This document shows, piece by piece, positions 1 to 7,428 of a stretch of DNA of 64,000 nucleotides (positions are counted from its first letter, which is position 1; each line of letters starts with the position of its first letter). The DNA comes from Tersicoccus solisilvae (lineage in GTDB: Bacteria > Actinomycetota > Actinomycetes > Actinomycetales > Micrococcaceae). Location: the NCBI RefSeq assembly GCF_014643255.1, contig NZ_BMJI01000019.1, forward strand, positions 1 through 64,000. Reading direction: 5' to 3'. Under the pieces are notes generated by a model, which saw only the letters and a list, made by a program, of their open reading frames with translations, had not been told where the DNA came from and did not search any database. The position numbers were made by a program, and so were the translations under genes.

Positions 1-17
1 CGGCGACCGGCCCGCTC

Positions 18-467
18 GTGTTGGCGCGGCTCTGCCCGGACGGGCACGCCAACCCGCCCGCCGCCTCCGACTGCGGCCGCTGCGGCCGCACCCTGGCCGC
101 CGAGCCGCGACGGGTGCCGCGACCGCCGCTCGGCACGTTCACCCTCACGGACGGCCGCCGGATCGCCCTGGACCGGCCGCTCGTCGTCGGCCGCCAGCCC
201 GCCGTCACCCGCGGCGCCGGGGCGGACATGCCGCGCGTCGTCACCGTGCCCAGCCCCCACGGCGACGTCTCCCGCTCGCACGTGCGGGTGCGGCTGGACG
301 GCTGGCACGTGCTGCTCGACGATCTCGCCTCCACGAACGGGACCCTGCTCCGCCGCCCGGGGCAGCCGCCGCGCCGGCTCGGCCGCGGGGAGAGCACCAT
401 GCTGCTCGACGGCGACGTCGTCGACCTCGGCGACGACGTCCGGCTGACCTTCGAGGCCCGCTCGTGA
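18..467 (+). CDS. Zinc-ribbon / FHA domain protein (start possibly outside window)
   Basis: A 149-residue protein from the GTG at 18. The frame is open to the window edge, so the true start could lie upstream. The N-terminus carries a Cys6-His10-Cys19-Cys22 zinc-ribbon-like pattern. Residues about 50-147 form an FHA domain with the RSH and STNG signatures that read phosphothreonine. The stop overlaps the GTG of the kinase gene (GTGA), so the two are translationally coupled and this protein is probably a partner or substrate of that kinase. Its FHA segment closely resembles the C-terminal FHA of the protein at 3296-4915, with the shared string TVPSP..DVSRSH, which suggests duplication within the locus. 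Confidence 0.8.
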   Translation: MLARLCPDGHANPPAASDCGRCGRTLAAEPRRVPRPPLGTFTLTDGRRIALDRPLVVGRQPAVTRGAGADMPRVVTVPSPHGDVSRSHVRVRLDGWHVLLDDLASTNGTLLRRPGQPPRRLGRGESTMLLDGDVVDLGDDVRLTFEARS

Positions 468-2182
468 GCACGCGCCGCGCCGCGCCGCCGCCCGAGATCC
501 CCGGCTTCCGCTACCTCAGCGTCCTCGGGTCCGGCGGGTTCTCCGACGTGTACCTGTACGAGCAGGACCGGCCGCGCCGGAAGGTCGCGATCAAGGTGCA
601 GCTGGCGGACCTGCGCACCGACGACGCACGGGCCGCGTTCGAGCGGGAGGCCGACCTGATGGCGCAGGTCTCCACGCACCCGTACATCGTCACCATCTAC
701 GAGGCGGACGTCACCGCGGCCGGGCACTCCTATCTGGCCATGGAGTACTGCTCCCGCCCGAGCCTGAACGTGCGCGCCCGGCAGGCCCCGCTCGCCGTCA
801 GCGAGGTGCTCACCATCGGCGTCCAGGTCGCCTCGGCCGTCGAGACCGCGCACCGCGCCGGCATCGTGCACCGGGACATCAAACCGGCCAACATCCTCGT
901 CACCGACTACAACCGGCCGGCCCTGACCGACTTCGGCATCTCCGGGACCATGGACGCCGCCGACACCTCTGACGCCGGCATGTCCATCCCGTGGTCCCCG
1001 CCCGAGGCGTTCGACGGCGGCGGCGTCGACGGGGTGCGACTGGACGTCTGGGCGCTCGCCGCGACCCTCTACACCCTCCTGGCCGGGCACTCGCCGTTCG
1101 CCGTGACCGGCGGGAACAACTCCCAGGCCGAGGTGATCCGGCGGATCACCGGCACGCCGCTGCCGCCGATCAGACGCGAGGACGTGCCGGGTTCACTGCA
1201 GCGGGTGCTCGCGACGGCGATGGCGAAGGACCCGATGTCGCGTTACCCCAGCGCGCAGGCCTTCGCGTACGACCTGCAGCGGATCCAGGCCGAACTGGCC
1301 CTCGCCGTGACCCCGGTGGAGATCCTGGCCGAGCCCGTCGCCGTCGCGCCCGATGACGGCGACGGCGAGGCGACCCGGGTGCGCGGCGTCGTCTCGATCG
1401 ACCCCGAGGGCACCACCAACGCGCGCACCGCGGACGTCGCCGGCCCCGAACGGATCGAGGTGCGGCGCCGTCCCCGGCCGGGCACGCCGGGGCACCGCGG
1501 CGGTTCGATCGGCACGCCCGACGACGAGCACACGGTGGCCGGCCCGGGTTCGGCGGCCGGGGCCCGCCCGAGCACCGCGCGACCGGGGGGACCGCTGATC
1601 AGCCGGGTCCCCGGTGTCGCCGCGGGCGGGGCGACCGCGGCGGGCACCGGTGCCGCGACCGGGTCCGAACGGTCCACGGACGAGCAGCACCGCGCGGTCG
1701 GGACGAACGCGGCCGACCGGGACCTCGACGACCCGTCCGTGGGGGAACGCCCGCCCGGCCGCCGCGGACGGCTCGTGGCCCTGGCGGTGCTCGCGCTGGC
1801 GATCCTCGTCGCCGGCGTCGTCGTGGTGGTCTCCCTGGTCTCGGGCCCGGCACCGACCACCGAGCGCAGCGCACCCGCGCTGTCGCCCAGCCCCGCGGAC
1901 CCGCTGATCTACGGCACCGTGCCCACCCCGGCCGGACTGAAGGGGGCGGCCGGCAGCGGCGGCATCGTCTTCACGTGGCGCAACCCCCAGCCGGTGACGG
2001 GCGACTCGTACATGGTCCGGCCCTACACCGCCACCGACTTCTCGGCCGACCCCGTGCGCGTCGCCCAGCCCCGCGTCGTCGTGCCGCGCCGGGCCACGGG
2101 ACAGACCTGCCTGGAGGTCTCGATCCGGCGGGAGAGCGGGCGTGGTTCCGAGACGCCCGCTCGGGCATGCTGGACACCGTGA
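464..2182 (+). CDS. Membrane-anchored Ser/Thr protein kinase (PknB-type) of the T7SS locus
   Basis: A 572-residue kinase. It has a glycine-rich loop (LGSGGFSDVY, 21-30), catalytic Lys44, the HRDIKPAN loop with Asp138, and DFG at Asp156, so all Hanks-type catalytic residues are present. A long low-complexity linker (about 300-430) leads to one transmembrane helix (about 437-458) rich in Val, Ala and Leu. The roughly 110-residue tail should be extracytoplasmic; it is Trp- and Tyr-containing and fibronectin-III-like in feel, but not firmly assigned. The start is the GTG overlapping the upstream stop. Surrounding FHA genes suggest that it phosphorylates FHA-bound T7SS regulators. The substrate is inferred. 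Confidence 0.93.
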   Translation: MSTRRAAPPPEIPGFRYLSVLGSGGFSDVYLYEQDRPRRKVAIKVQLADLRTDDARAAFEREADLMAQVSTHPYIVTIYEADVTAAGHSYLAMEYCSRPSLNVRARQAPLAVSEVLTIGVQVASAVETAHRAGIVHRDIKPANILVTDYNRPALTDFGISGTMDAADTSDAGMSIPWSPPEAFDGGGVDGVRLDVWALAATLYTLLAGHSPFAVTGGNNSQAEVIRRITGTPLPPIRREDVPGSLQRVLATAMAKDPMSRYPSAQAFAYDLQRIQAELALAVTPVEILAEPVAVAPDDGDGEATRVRGVVSIDPEGTTNARTADVAGPERIEVRRRPRPGTPGHRGGSIGTPDDEHTVAGPGSAAGARPSTARPGGPLISRVPGVAAGGATAAGTGAATGSERSTDEQHRAVGTNAADRDLDDPSVGERPPGRRGRLVALAVLALAILVAGVVVVVSLVSGPAPTTERSAPALSPSPADPLIYGTVPTPAGLKGAAGSGGIVFTWRNPQPVTGDSYMVRPYTATDFSADPVRVAQPRVVVPRRATGQTCLEVSIRRESGRGSETPARACWTP

Positions 2183-2255
2183 CCGGGTGCGCCGGGCCGG
2201 CCTCGCCGCCGCCGGCCGCCCGCAGGACCGCCCCACCGACCCCGGAGATGAGCCG

Positions 2256-3299
2256 ATGAGCACGGCGACCCCCGCCCCCGCGTCCGAGCCGGCCACCGCG
2301 GCAGCCCTGCCCCTGGTGAACGCGTCCACGGGCAAGCGGCTCGTGGCCCGGTTGATCGACGCCCTGGTCCTCGTGCTCGTCGTCGCCGTGACGGCCGCGC
2401 TCGCCGCCGCGCAGGGTCCGCAGGGCGCGAGCGCGCCGAGCCTCGCGGCCGGCGCGGGCCTGGCCGTGACCGCCGTGATCGCCCAGTGGTGGTGGGAGGC
2501 GACGCGCGGGCGCACCGTCGGCGGCGTGACCGTCGGCATCCGCACGGTCGACGCGCGGGCGGCCGCCCCCGGGTGGTGGCGGGTACTGGTGCGCACGGTG
2601 ATCGTCGCCGTCGCCGGCGTCCTGCCGGTGGTCGGGCCGCTGCTCGTCACCGTCTCCAACGTCTGGGACCGCGACCGGCAGCGGCAGGGCTGGCACGACA
2701 AGGCCGCCGGCACCTGGGTCGTCGACGCCGCCCTCGGCCGCGACCCGCTGGCCGGGGACGGTGCCCGGAGCCGCCGCGACGCGCCCGCGGCCGGGGAGCG
2801 AACGGCCGGGTCCGCGTCGCCGGCGCCCGTTCCGGCACCGGCGCCGCCAGCACCGGCACCCGCTGCACCGGCGCCGCCAGCACCGGCACCCGCGCCCGCC
2901 GCGTCGGTACCCGCGCCGGCCGCGGCGTCGGACGACCTCGAGCACACCCGGGCCAGCCGGCCCCGCTCCACCGCCTGGCGCCTGGCCTTCGACGACGGCA
3001 GCGCCGTGACCCTGCGGGGGGAGGCCCTCGTCGGCCGCAACCCCGTCAACGCGCCCGAGGAACCGGATGTCCTGCTCGTCAACCTGCCCGACCCCGGTCG
3101 CAGCATCTCCAAGACCCACGCGCACCTCGCCGCGCACGCCGACGGCGTCTGGGTCTCCGATCGGCGCTCGACCAACGGCACCGCCATCACACCGCCGCAC
3201 GCCGACCGCACCGTGGTCGAGCCCGGGGTGCCGATGCTCGCCGTCGACGGCGCCCTCGTGCACCTGGGCGATCGCACCATCGTGGTGACGCGGACATGA
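2256..3299 (+). CDS. RDD family membrane protein with C-terminal FHA domain
   Basis: 347 residues from ATG 2256. Residues 24-150 form an RDD-like domain (RLID near 32-35) with about three hydrophobic helices. A Pro/Ala linker (about 185-220) is encoded in part by a 30-bp tandem repeat. An FHA domain follows (about 240-347) with RSISKTHAH and the STNGT motif. The gene lies 73 bp after the kinase, and its stop overlaps the next ATG (ATGA). The combination implies a membrane docking protein that binds phosphothreonine on the kinase or on T7SS components. This role is inferred from domain content and neighbours. Confidence 0.85.
   Translation: MSTATPAPASEPATAAALPLVNASTGKRLVARLIDALVLVLVVAVTAALAAAQGPQGASAPSLAAGAGLAVTAVIAQWWWEATRGRTVGGVTVGIRTVDARAAAPGWWRVLVRTVIVAVAGVLPVVGPLLVTVSNVWDRDRQRQGWHDKAAGTWVVDAALGRDPLAGDGARSRRDAPAAGERTAGSASPAPVPAPAPPAPAPAAPAPPAPAPAPAASVPAPAAASDDLEHTRASRPRSTAWRLAFDDGSAVTLRGEALVGRNPVNAPEEPDVLLVNLPDPGRSISKTHAHLAAHADGVWVSDRRSTNGTAITPPHADRTVVEPGVPMLAVDGALVHLGDRTIVVTRT
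2835..2893 (+). repeat. 30-bp tandem repeat encoding a Pro/Ala linker
   Basis: Two adjacent copies of a 30-bp unit (first copy 2835-2864) encode a PAPAAPAPPA-type linker between the RDD and FHA domains. Copy number could vary by slippage without shifting the frame. Confidence 0.8.
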
Positions 3300-4915
3300 C
3301 ACCCCGCCGGGCACCCGCGGTCGCGTACACGCCGGGGCGGTGGGTCCTCGTCGTCGGCGACCGGACCGTCGTCGTGCTCCCCCCGGAGACCGCCGCGGCC
3401 GCCGGGGCGGTCCGGTTGACGCTCGAGGGCGCGGACGGTCTCGCCGTCGTCGTGCGCGCACTGCCCGCGGCCCTCGCCACCGTCGGACCCGGCGCGGACG
3501 GCGTCCCGGCCGACCTGTTCGCGCTGCCCGGGTTCGCGGTGCTGCGGCTCGACGACGACGCCGCCCACGTGGTCGTCCGGGGGCCGATCACGGTCCGGCG
3601 GACCGCCATCGACCCGAGTGGCGGCCTCGCCGACCACGGGCACGCCGCCGCCCCGGCCGTCTCCGGCGTCGACGCACTGACGTGGGCGGAGGGCCGCCTG
3701 CCCGGGGGCGGCCGGTTCACCGTCGAGCTGCCGGGTGACCCGGCGGCCACCGATACCGGCACGGATGATGCCGCCGCCTCCGGATCCGACCGAGACTGGC
3801 GCCTGCTCGTCGACGGCGCGGCCCTGGCCGGGGGCATCCGGATCGAGACGCTCACCGCCGCCTCGGCACCGAGCGCCGTGGACGTCGTCGCGCACGACGC
3901 CACGTCGGTCGCCGCCGCGTCCGCGGACGTCGAGCCCGAGGACGCCGCGCCCGAGGACGCCGCGCCGGTCGCTGCCGAGCCGGCCGACGACCCCGCCGGA
4001 CCGCGACCGGCTCGCGTCATGGAGGAACCGCCGGTCGACGCCGCGCCCGTGTCGACGGACACCATCGCCGCCCCGCCGACCGGGGAACAGCCCCGGGTCG
4101 CCGCGACGACCACCGCGGACGCGGCGGAGCGGACGCCGGTGACAGCCGTGGATCTGCCGGAGGAGCTGCCGGAGGCCCCGGCCGCTGCGAACGGCCCCGG
4201 CGCAGGGAACGGCCCCGACCCGGCCGAGGCCCCCGTGCTCGCCCCGTCAACGAACGCCGACGCACCGCGTCCCGAGGACGCCCCGCCCGTCCCCTCCCGT
4301 CCCCGAACCCTGATCGACGCCGTGCCGTGGCGTCTGGACGAGGAGCGCTTCGCGCGGCCACCGGCACCCGCGGCCACGTCCCCGACCGAGTCGACCGTCC
4401 CACCCGCCGTCCCGGTGGCAGAACCCGGCGGGGCCCCCGCCCCGCCGGCCGTCACCCCGGCGTCGCCGGCCCCGCGCGGCGAGCCGGTCGACGCGGGGGA
4501 GGACCACGACGGGCTGACGCTCACCGGTGCCCAGCAGGAGGCGCTGAGGGCGGCTCGCCGCAGCACCCCCGGCGGCCCGCGCGCCGTCTTCGCGACCGGT
4601 GACATCGTCCCCTTGGACGGCGGCATCACCGTCCTGGGCCGCCGCCCCGCCCTGCCCGAGGGCACCGACCCGGCCGCCGTCCGGCTGGTCACCGTGCCGA
4701 GCCCCCAGGCGGACGTCTCGCGCTCCCACCTGCGGATCGAGCGGGTCGCCGACGGCTGGCGGGCGACGGACCTGCACTCCACCAACGGCACCGTCCTCAC
4801 GCACCCGGGCGAACCCGCCCGCCGCCTGCAGGAGGGAAGGTCACTGCTCCTGCGGTCCGGTGACGGCATCGACCTCGGTGACGGGGTCACCGCCACGCTG
4901 GAGGACCTCGCGTGA
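3296..4915 (+). CDS. T7SS-locus FHA domain protein, long Ala/Pro/Glu-rich linker
   Basis: 539 residues. I chose ATG 3296 because it overlaps the preceding stop (ATGA), although the frame stays open upstream. The N-terminal roughly 200 residues form a beta-rich globular region I do not recognise. Residues about 210-400 are an acidic, Ala/Pro-rich, probably disordered linker. A C-terminal FHA domain (about 430-535) follows, with DVSRSHLRI and HSTNGTVL. It is the last gene of the kinase/FHA run, about 125 bp before the next start. The FHA module is paralogous to that of the first gene in the window. It probably scaffolds kinase-dependent assembly; the function is inferred. Confidence 0.8.
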   Translation: MTPRRAPAVAYTPGRWVLVVGDRTVVVLPPETAAAAGAVRLTLEGADGLAVVVRALPAALATVGPGADGVPADLFALPGFAVLRLDDDAAHVVVRGPITVRRTAIDPSGGLADHGHAAAPAVSGVDALTWAEGRLPGGGRFTVELPGDPAATDTGTDDAAASGSDRDWRLLVDGAALAGGIRIETLTAASAPSAVDVVAHDATSVAAASADVEPEDAAPEDAAPVAAEPADDPAGPRPARVMEEPPVDAAPVSTDTIAAPPTGEQPRVAATTTADAAERTPVTAVDLPEELPEAPAAANGPGAGNGPDPAEAPVLAPSTNADAPRPEDAPPVPSRPRTLIDAVPWRLDEERFARPPAPAATSPTESTVPPAVPVAEPGGAPAPPAVTPASPAPRGEPVDAGEDHDGLTLTGAQQEALRAARRSTPGGPRAVFATGDIVPLDGGITVLGRRPALPEGTDPAAVRLVTVPSPQADVSRSHLRIERVADGWRATDLHSTNGTVLTHPGEPARRLQEGRSLLLRSGDGIDLGDGVTATLEDLA

Positions 4916-4963
4916 CCGGCGGTCGCCCGCGCCGCCCGCCCCGACGCCGGGCCGGCCCTGTGT

Positions 4964-4969
4964 CACAAT
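4964..4969 (+). promoter_or_regulatory. Candidate -10 element (CACAAT) for the FHA-like/winged-helix gene
   Basis: CACAAT in the 124-bp gap between two FHA genes, about 70 nt before ATG 5040. The gene also has a strong Shine-Dalgarno (GGGGGAGA) just before its ATG. The same hexamer occurs as the apparent -10 of ligA. No clear -35 box is visible. Confidence 0.4.
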
Positions 4970-5039
4970 GGTGCCGCGCTCCCGCGTCGAGCCGGGTCCA
5001 GGGGGGATCCGCGGACGCCGGCGCACCGGGGGAGACGAC

Positions 5040-5735
5040 ATGGCGGAGCTGACCGTCGAGTTCTGCGGCGAGTGGTACACCCCCGCGCCGGAGGACGTCT
5101 TCACCATCGGCCGCGAGGGCGACCTGCGGATCGACGACAACCCCTACCTGCACCGGACCTTCCTGCAGATCGTGTGCCGCGACGGGCTGTGGTGGCTGAC
5201 CAACGTCGGCTCGCTGCTCTCCGCCACCGTTGCCGACGGGTCCGGCGGCATGCAGGCGTGGCTCGCGCCCGGCGCCCAGCTGCCGCTCGTGTTCGGGCAG
5301 ACGACGGTGGTGTTCACCGCCGGTGCGACCACCTACGAGCTGGCCGTCCACATCGCCACGCCGACGTTCCGGGCCGATCCCCGCACCACCGACGCGTCGG
5401 GCGAGACGACGATCGGCATGGTGGTCTTCACCCCCACCCAGAAGGCGCTGATCCTGGCCCTGGCCGAGCCGTCCCTGCGCCGCGGGGGCACCGGCTTCGC
5501 CAACATCCCGTCGTCGGCGAAGGCGGCGGAACGCCTCGACTGGTCGCAGTCCAAGTTCAACCGCAAGCTCGACAACGTCTGCGAGAAGCTCGACCGCGTC
5601 GGCGTCACCGGGCTGCGGGCGACGGGCGGGGGACCGGCGTCCAACCGCCGGGCGCGTCTCGTCGAACACGCCATCACGTCGCACCTCGTCACGGTCGACG
5701 ACCTGGCTCTGCTGGACACCCCGATCGACGACTGA
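5040..5735 (+). CDS. FHA-like protein with C-terminal winged-helix-like domain
   Basis: 231 residues from ATG 5040, which has a GGGGGAGA ribosome site; upstream in-frame codons are not needed. Residues 1-105 look like a divergent FHA/SMAD fold: the strand order is plausible but the canonical RxxSH triad is not intact. Residues about 130-190 (TPTQKALILALAEPSL and the following Lys/Arg-rich helix) look like a winged helix-turn-helix. Similar proteins occur beside actinobacterial kinases. It may link phospho-signalling to transcription of this locus. The gene converges on the secretion operon and ends just before a palindromic repeat cluster. Confidence 0.75.
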   Translation: MAELTVEFCGEWYTPAPEDVFTIGREGDLRIDDNPYLHRTFLQIVCRDGLWWLTNVGSLLSATVADGSGGMQAWLAPGAQLPLVFGQTTVVFTAGATTYELAVHIATPTFRADPRTTDASGETTIGMVVFTPTQKALILALAEPSLRRGGTGFANIPSSAKAAERLDWSQSKFNRKLDNVCEKLDRVGVTGLRATGGGPASNRRARLVEHAITSHLVTVDDLALLDTPIDD

Positions 5736-5779
5736 GTGCCTCCGGCGTCATCGCCGCGGGACCGAGTGCCGCGGCACCG

Positions 5780-5910
5780 TGAGTCCGTCGGTTCCGCCCT
5801 CGGGTTTCGCTGAGTCCGTCGGTTCCGCCCTCGGGTTTCGCTGAGTCCGTCGGTTCCGCCCTCATGCCCCGGTCAAAGACTCCCGTTCGAGGGCGGAACT
5901 GACGGACTCA
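5780..5910. repeat. Three 31-bp direct repeats plus an inverted copy (convergent-gene palindrome)
   Basis: A unit beginning TGAGTCCGTCGGTTCCGCCC occurs at 5780-5810, 5811-5841 and, truncated to 22 bp, at 5842-5863. Its inverted copy, with one mismatch, lies at 5889-5910, so the third copy and the inverse can form a stem of about 22 bp. The cluster sits between convergent genes (stops at 5735 and 6008). It may act as a bidirectional terminator or be a REP-like element. From 5911 to about 5985 an imperfect GGAGACCGAAGAAC-type short repeat continues, and I see no gene there. Confidence 0.85.
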
Positions 5911-6007
5911 TGACGGAGACCGAAGAACGGAGACCGAAGGCCGAAGAACGGAGACCGAAGCGGCCGAAGAACGGAGATCAGGCGACGGAGTTCGAGCACC
6001 GAGGGCC

Positions 6008-6979
6008 TCAGCCGGCGAGGCGCTGCACCAAGCGGGCGTGCTGTTCGAGGGGGTGCACCCCCTCGGGCTGCTGGTCGTAGGCGACGACGAGCGACGGCGC
6101 CGCCGAGGGCCCGACCAGTTCGGCCCGGTCCCCGGCCAGCTTCCGGGCCGCCTCCGGCCCGGCCGACCGCACTGCGTCGGGCCCGAAGACCGCCAGGCCC
6201 GGCACCGACGCCCCCGTGAACCGGGCCGGCCGGTTCAGTGCCGGCAGTCCGAGGGCGTGCCCCACCAGCGCACTGCGCACCGCGTGCCGGGTGAGCGCGC
6301 GGCCGACGTAGCCGAGCGCGGCGTCGTCGAGCGGGTCGTCGGCCTCCACCAGCAGCTCGAACGTCTCGCTGACGCCGGTGGCGGTGCGCTGCACGTCCAG
6401 CACGCCGACCGCGGCCACCTGGCTGCCCGGCTGCGGAGCGCCGACCACGACGAGGCGTGACCGGTGCGGGGAGATGCGGAAGCAGTGGTCGGTCAGCGCG
6501 CTCACGTCCCACGGCTCGCTGGCCGGCTCGTGGGTGCCCCACCCGGTCGGCGGCTGGCCGGTGAGCAGGGTCAGCAGCGTCTCGGCCAGGTCGCCGACGC
6601 GCGTTCCGTGCGCGGCGGGATGCATGACGTCCGCGCGCAGGTGCAGGGCGCCGTCCGGCCGGGCGTCGGCGACGAGGAACTCCTCGGCGAGCTCGTCGAC
6701 GGTGGTGAACGCATCGCCGTCCCAGCCGTGCACCCGGCCCGTGTAGCCGTCGTGGAACCGGCCGTCGTGCCGGGTGACCAACCAGCGCCGGCCCGGCTGC
6801 GAGAGCAGGTCGTTCGCGGGCAGGGTGAGGGCACTGTCCGGCGGGGTGATCAGGGCGAGGAACCGGCCCTCCTCGGCCGCGCGTGCGGCGGCGAGGTCGA
6901 CCCAGGCGGATCGGTGCACCACCGGCTTGTCCTGGAAGAGGACCGCGGTGTCGGCGGTGGTGAAGTCGAACAGGCTCAT
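6008..6979 (-). CDS. T7SS-associated protein, DUF6177-like
   Basis: 323 residues from ATG at 6979. The start overlaps the stop of the upstream gene (4 bp), so it is the last gene of the secretion operon. No signal peptide or transmembrane segment is visible. The segment RWLVTRHDGRFHDGYTG followed by WDGDAF resembles what I recall of the actinobacterial DUF6177 family found in T7SS clusters. The family assignment is from memory and moderate. A cytosolic accessory or chaperone-like role is possible; no catalytic motif is apparent. Confidence 0.65.
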   Translation of the reverse strand: MSLFDFTTADTAVLFQDKPVVHRSAWVDLAAARAAEEGRFLALITPPDSALTLPANDLLSQPGRRWLVTRHDGRFHDGYTGRVHGWDGDAFTTVDELAEEFLVADARPDGALHLRADVMHPAAHGTRVGDLAETLLTLLTGQPPTGWGTHEPASEPWDVSALTDHCFRISPHRSRLVVVGAPQPGSQVAAVGVLDVQRTATGVSETFELLVEADDPLDDAALGYVGRALTRHAVRSALVGHALGLPALNRPARFTGASVPGLAVFGPDAVRSAGPEAARKLAGDRAELVGPSAAPSLVVAYDQQPEGVHPLEQHARLVQRLAG

Positions 6980-7428
6980 CGGTCGCCCCCCGGCGCGTCG
7001 GAGGAGTCGGCCGGGCCCGGCGGTGGCCCGGCGACGTGACCGCCGAACGCCCCGCCGATGATGAGAGCGAGCCGCTCGGCGACGGGCCGGCCCGCGGGCG
7101 AGACGGCGTGCACCTCGACCCACCAGACCGGCTCGGCGGTGGGGGACAGCGAGGGGAAGCCGGCCGGGCCGGCGGTGCCGTCGGCGGGCGGGCCGAGCTC
7201 CGTGATGGTGGCGCCGGCGAGCACGCGGCCGGGCTCGGCGCCCACCCGGATCAGCCGGGGCAGTTCCACCACGACGTCGGCCGGCCCGTCCTCGGCCGTC
7301 GCCACCTCGAGCAGCAGCCCCTCGGCGCTCTCGCGGACGAACCGGTCGCCGGCGACGGCGGCCACGGCCGCCACCAGGTTCTCCGGCTCCGGCTGGTTCC
7401 GGCAGGCCACCACCCAGTCGGCGCTCAC
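6976..7428 (-). CDS. Hypothetical T7SS operon protein
   Basis: 150 residues from the GTG at 7428, which overlaps the stop of eccC (GTGA). Its own stop overlaps the next ATG, so it is tightly coupled on both sides. The sequence has a small alpha/beta first half and a Gly/Pro-rich tail (GPPPGPADSSDAPGG). No transmembrane helix, signal peptide or known motif is visible. Position argues for a dedicated accessory of the EccC/EccD apparatus. I do not recognise the family. Confidence 0.7.
   Translation of the reverse strand: MSADWVVACRNQPEPENLVAAVAAVAGDRFVRESAEGLLLEVATAEDGPADVVVELPRLIRVGAEPGRVLAGATITELGPPADGTAGPAGFPSLSPTAEPVWWVEVHAVSPAGRPVAERLALIIGGAFGGHVAGPPPGPADSSDAPGGDR

Noticed and set aside
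5780-5863. 31-bp direct repeats as a mini CRISPR
   Set aside because: The repeats abut with no spacers and one copy is inverted.
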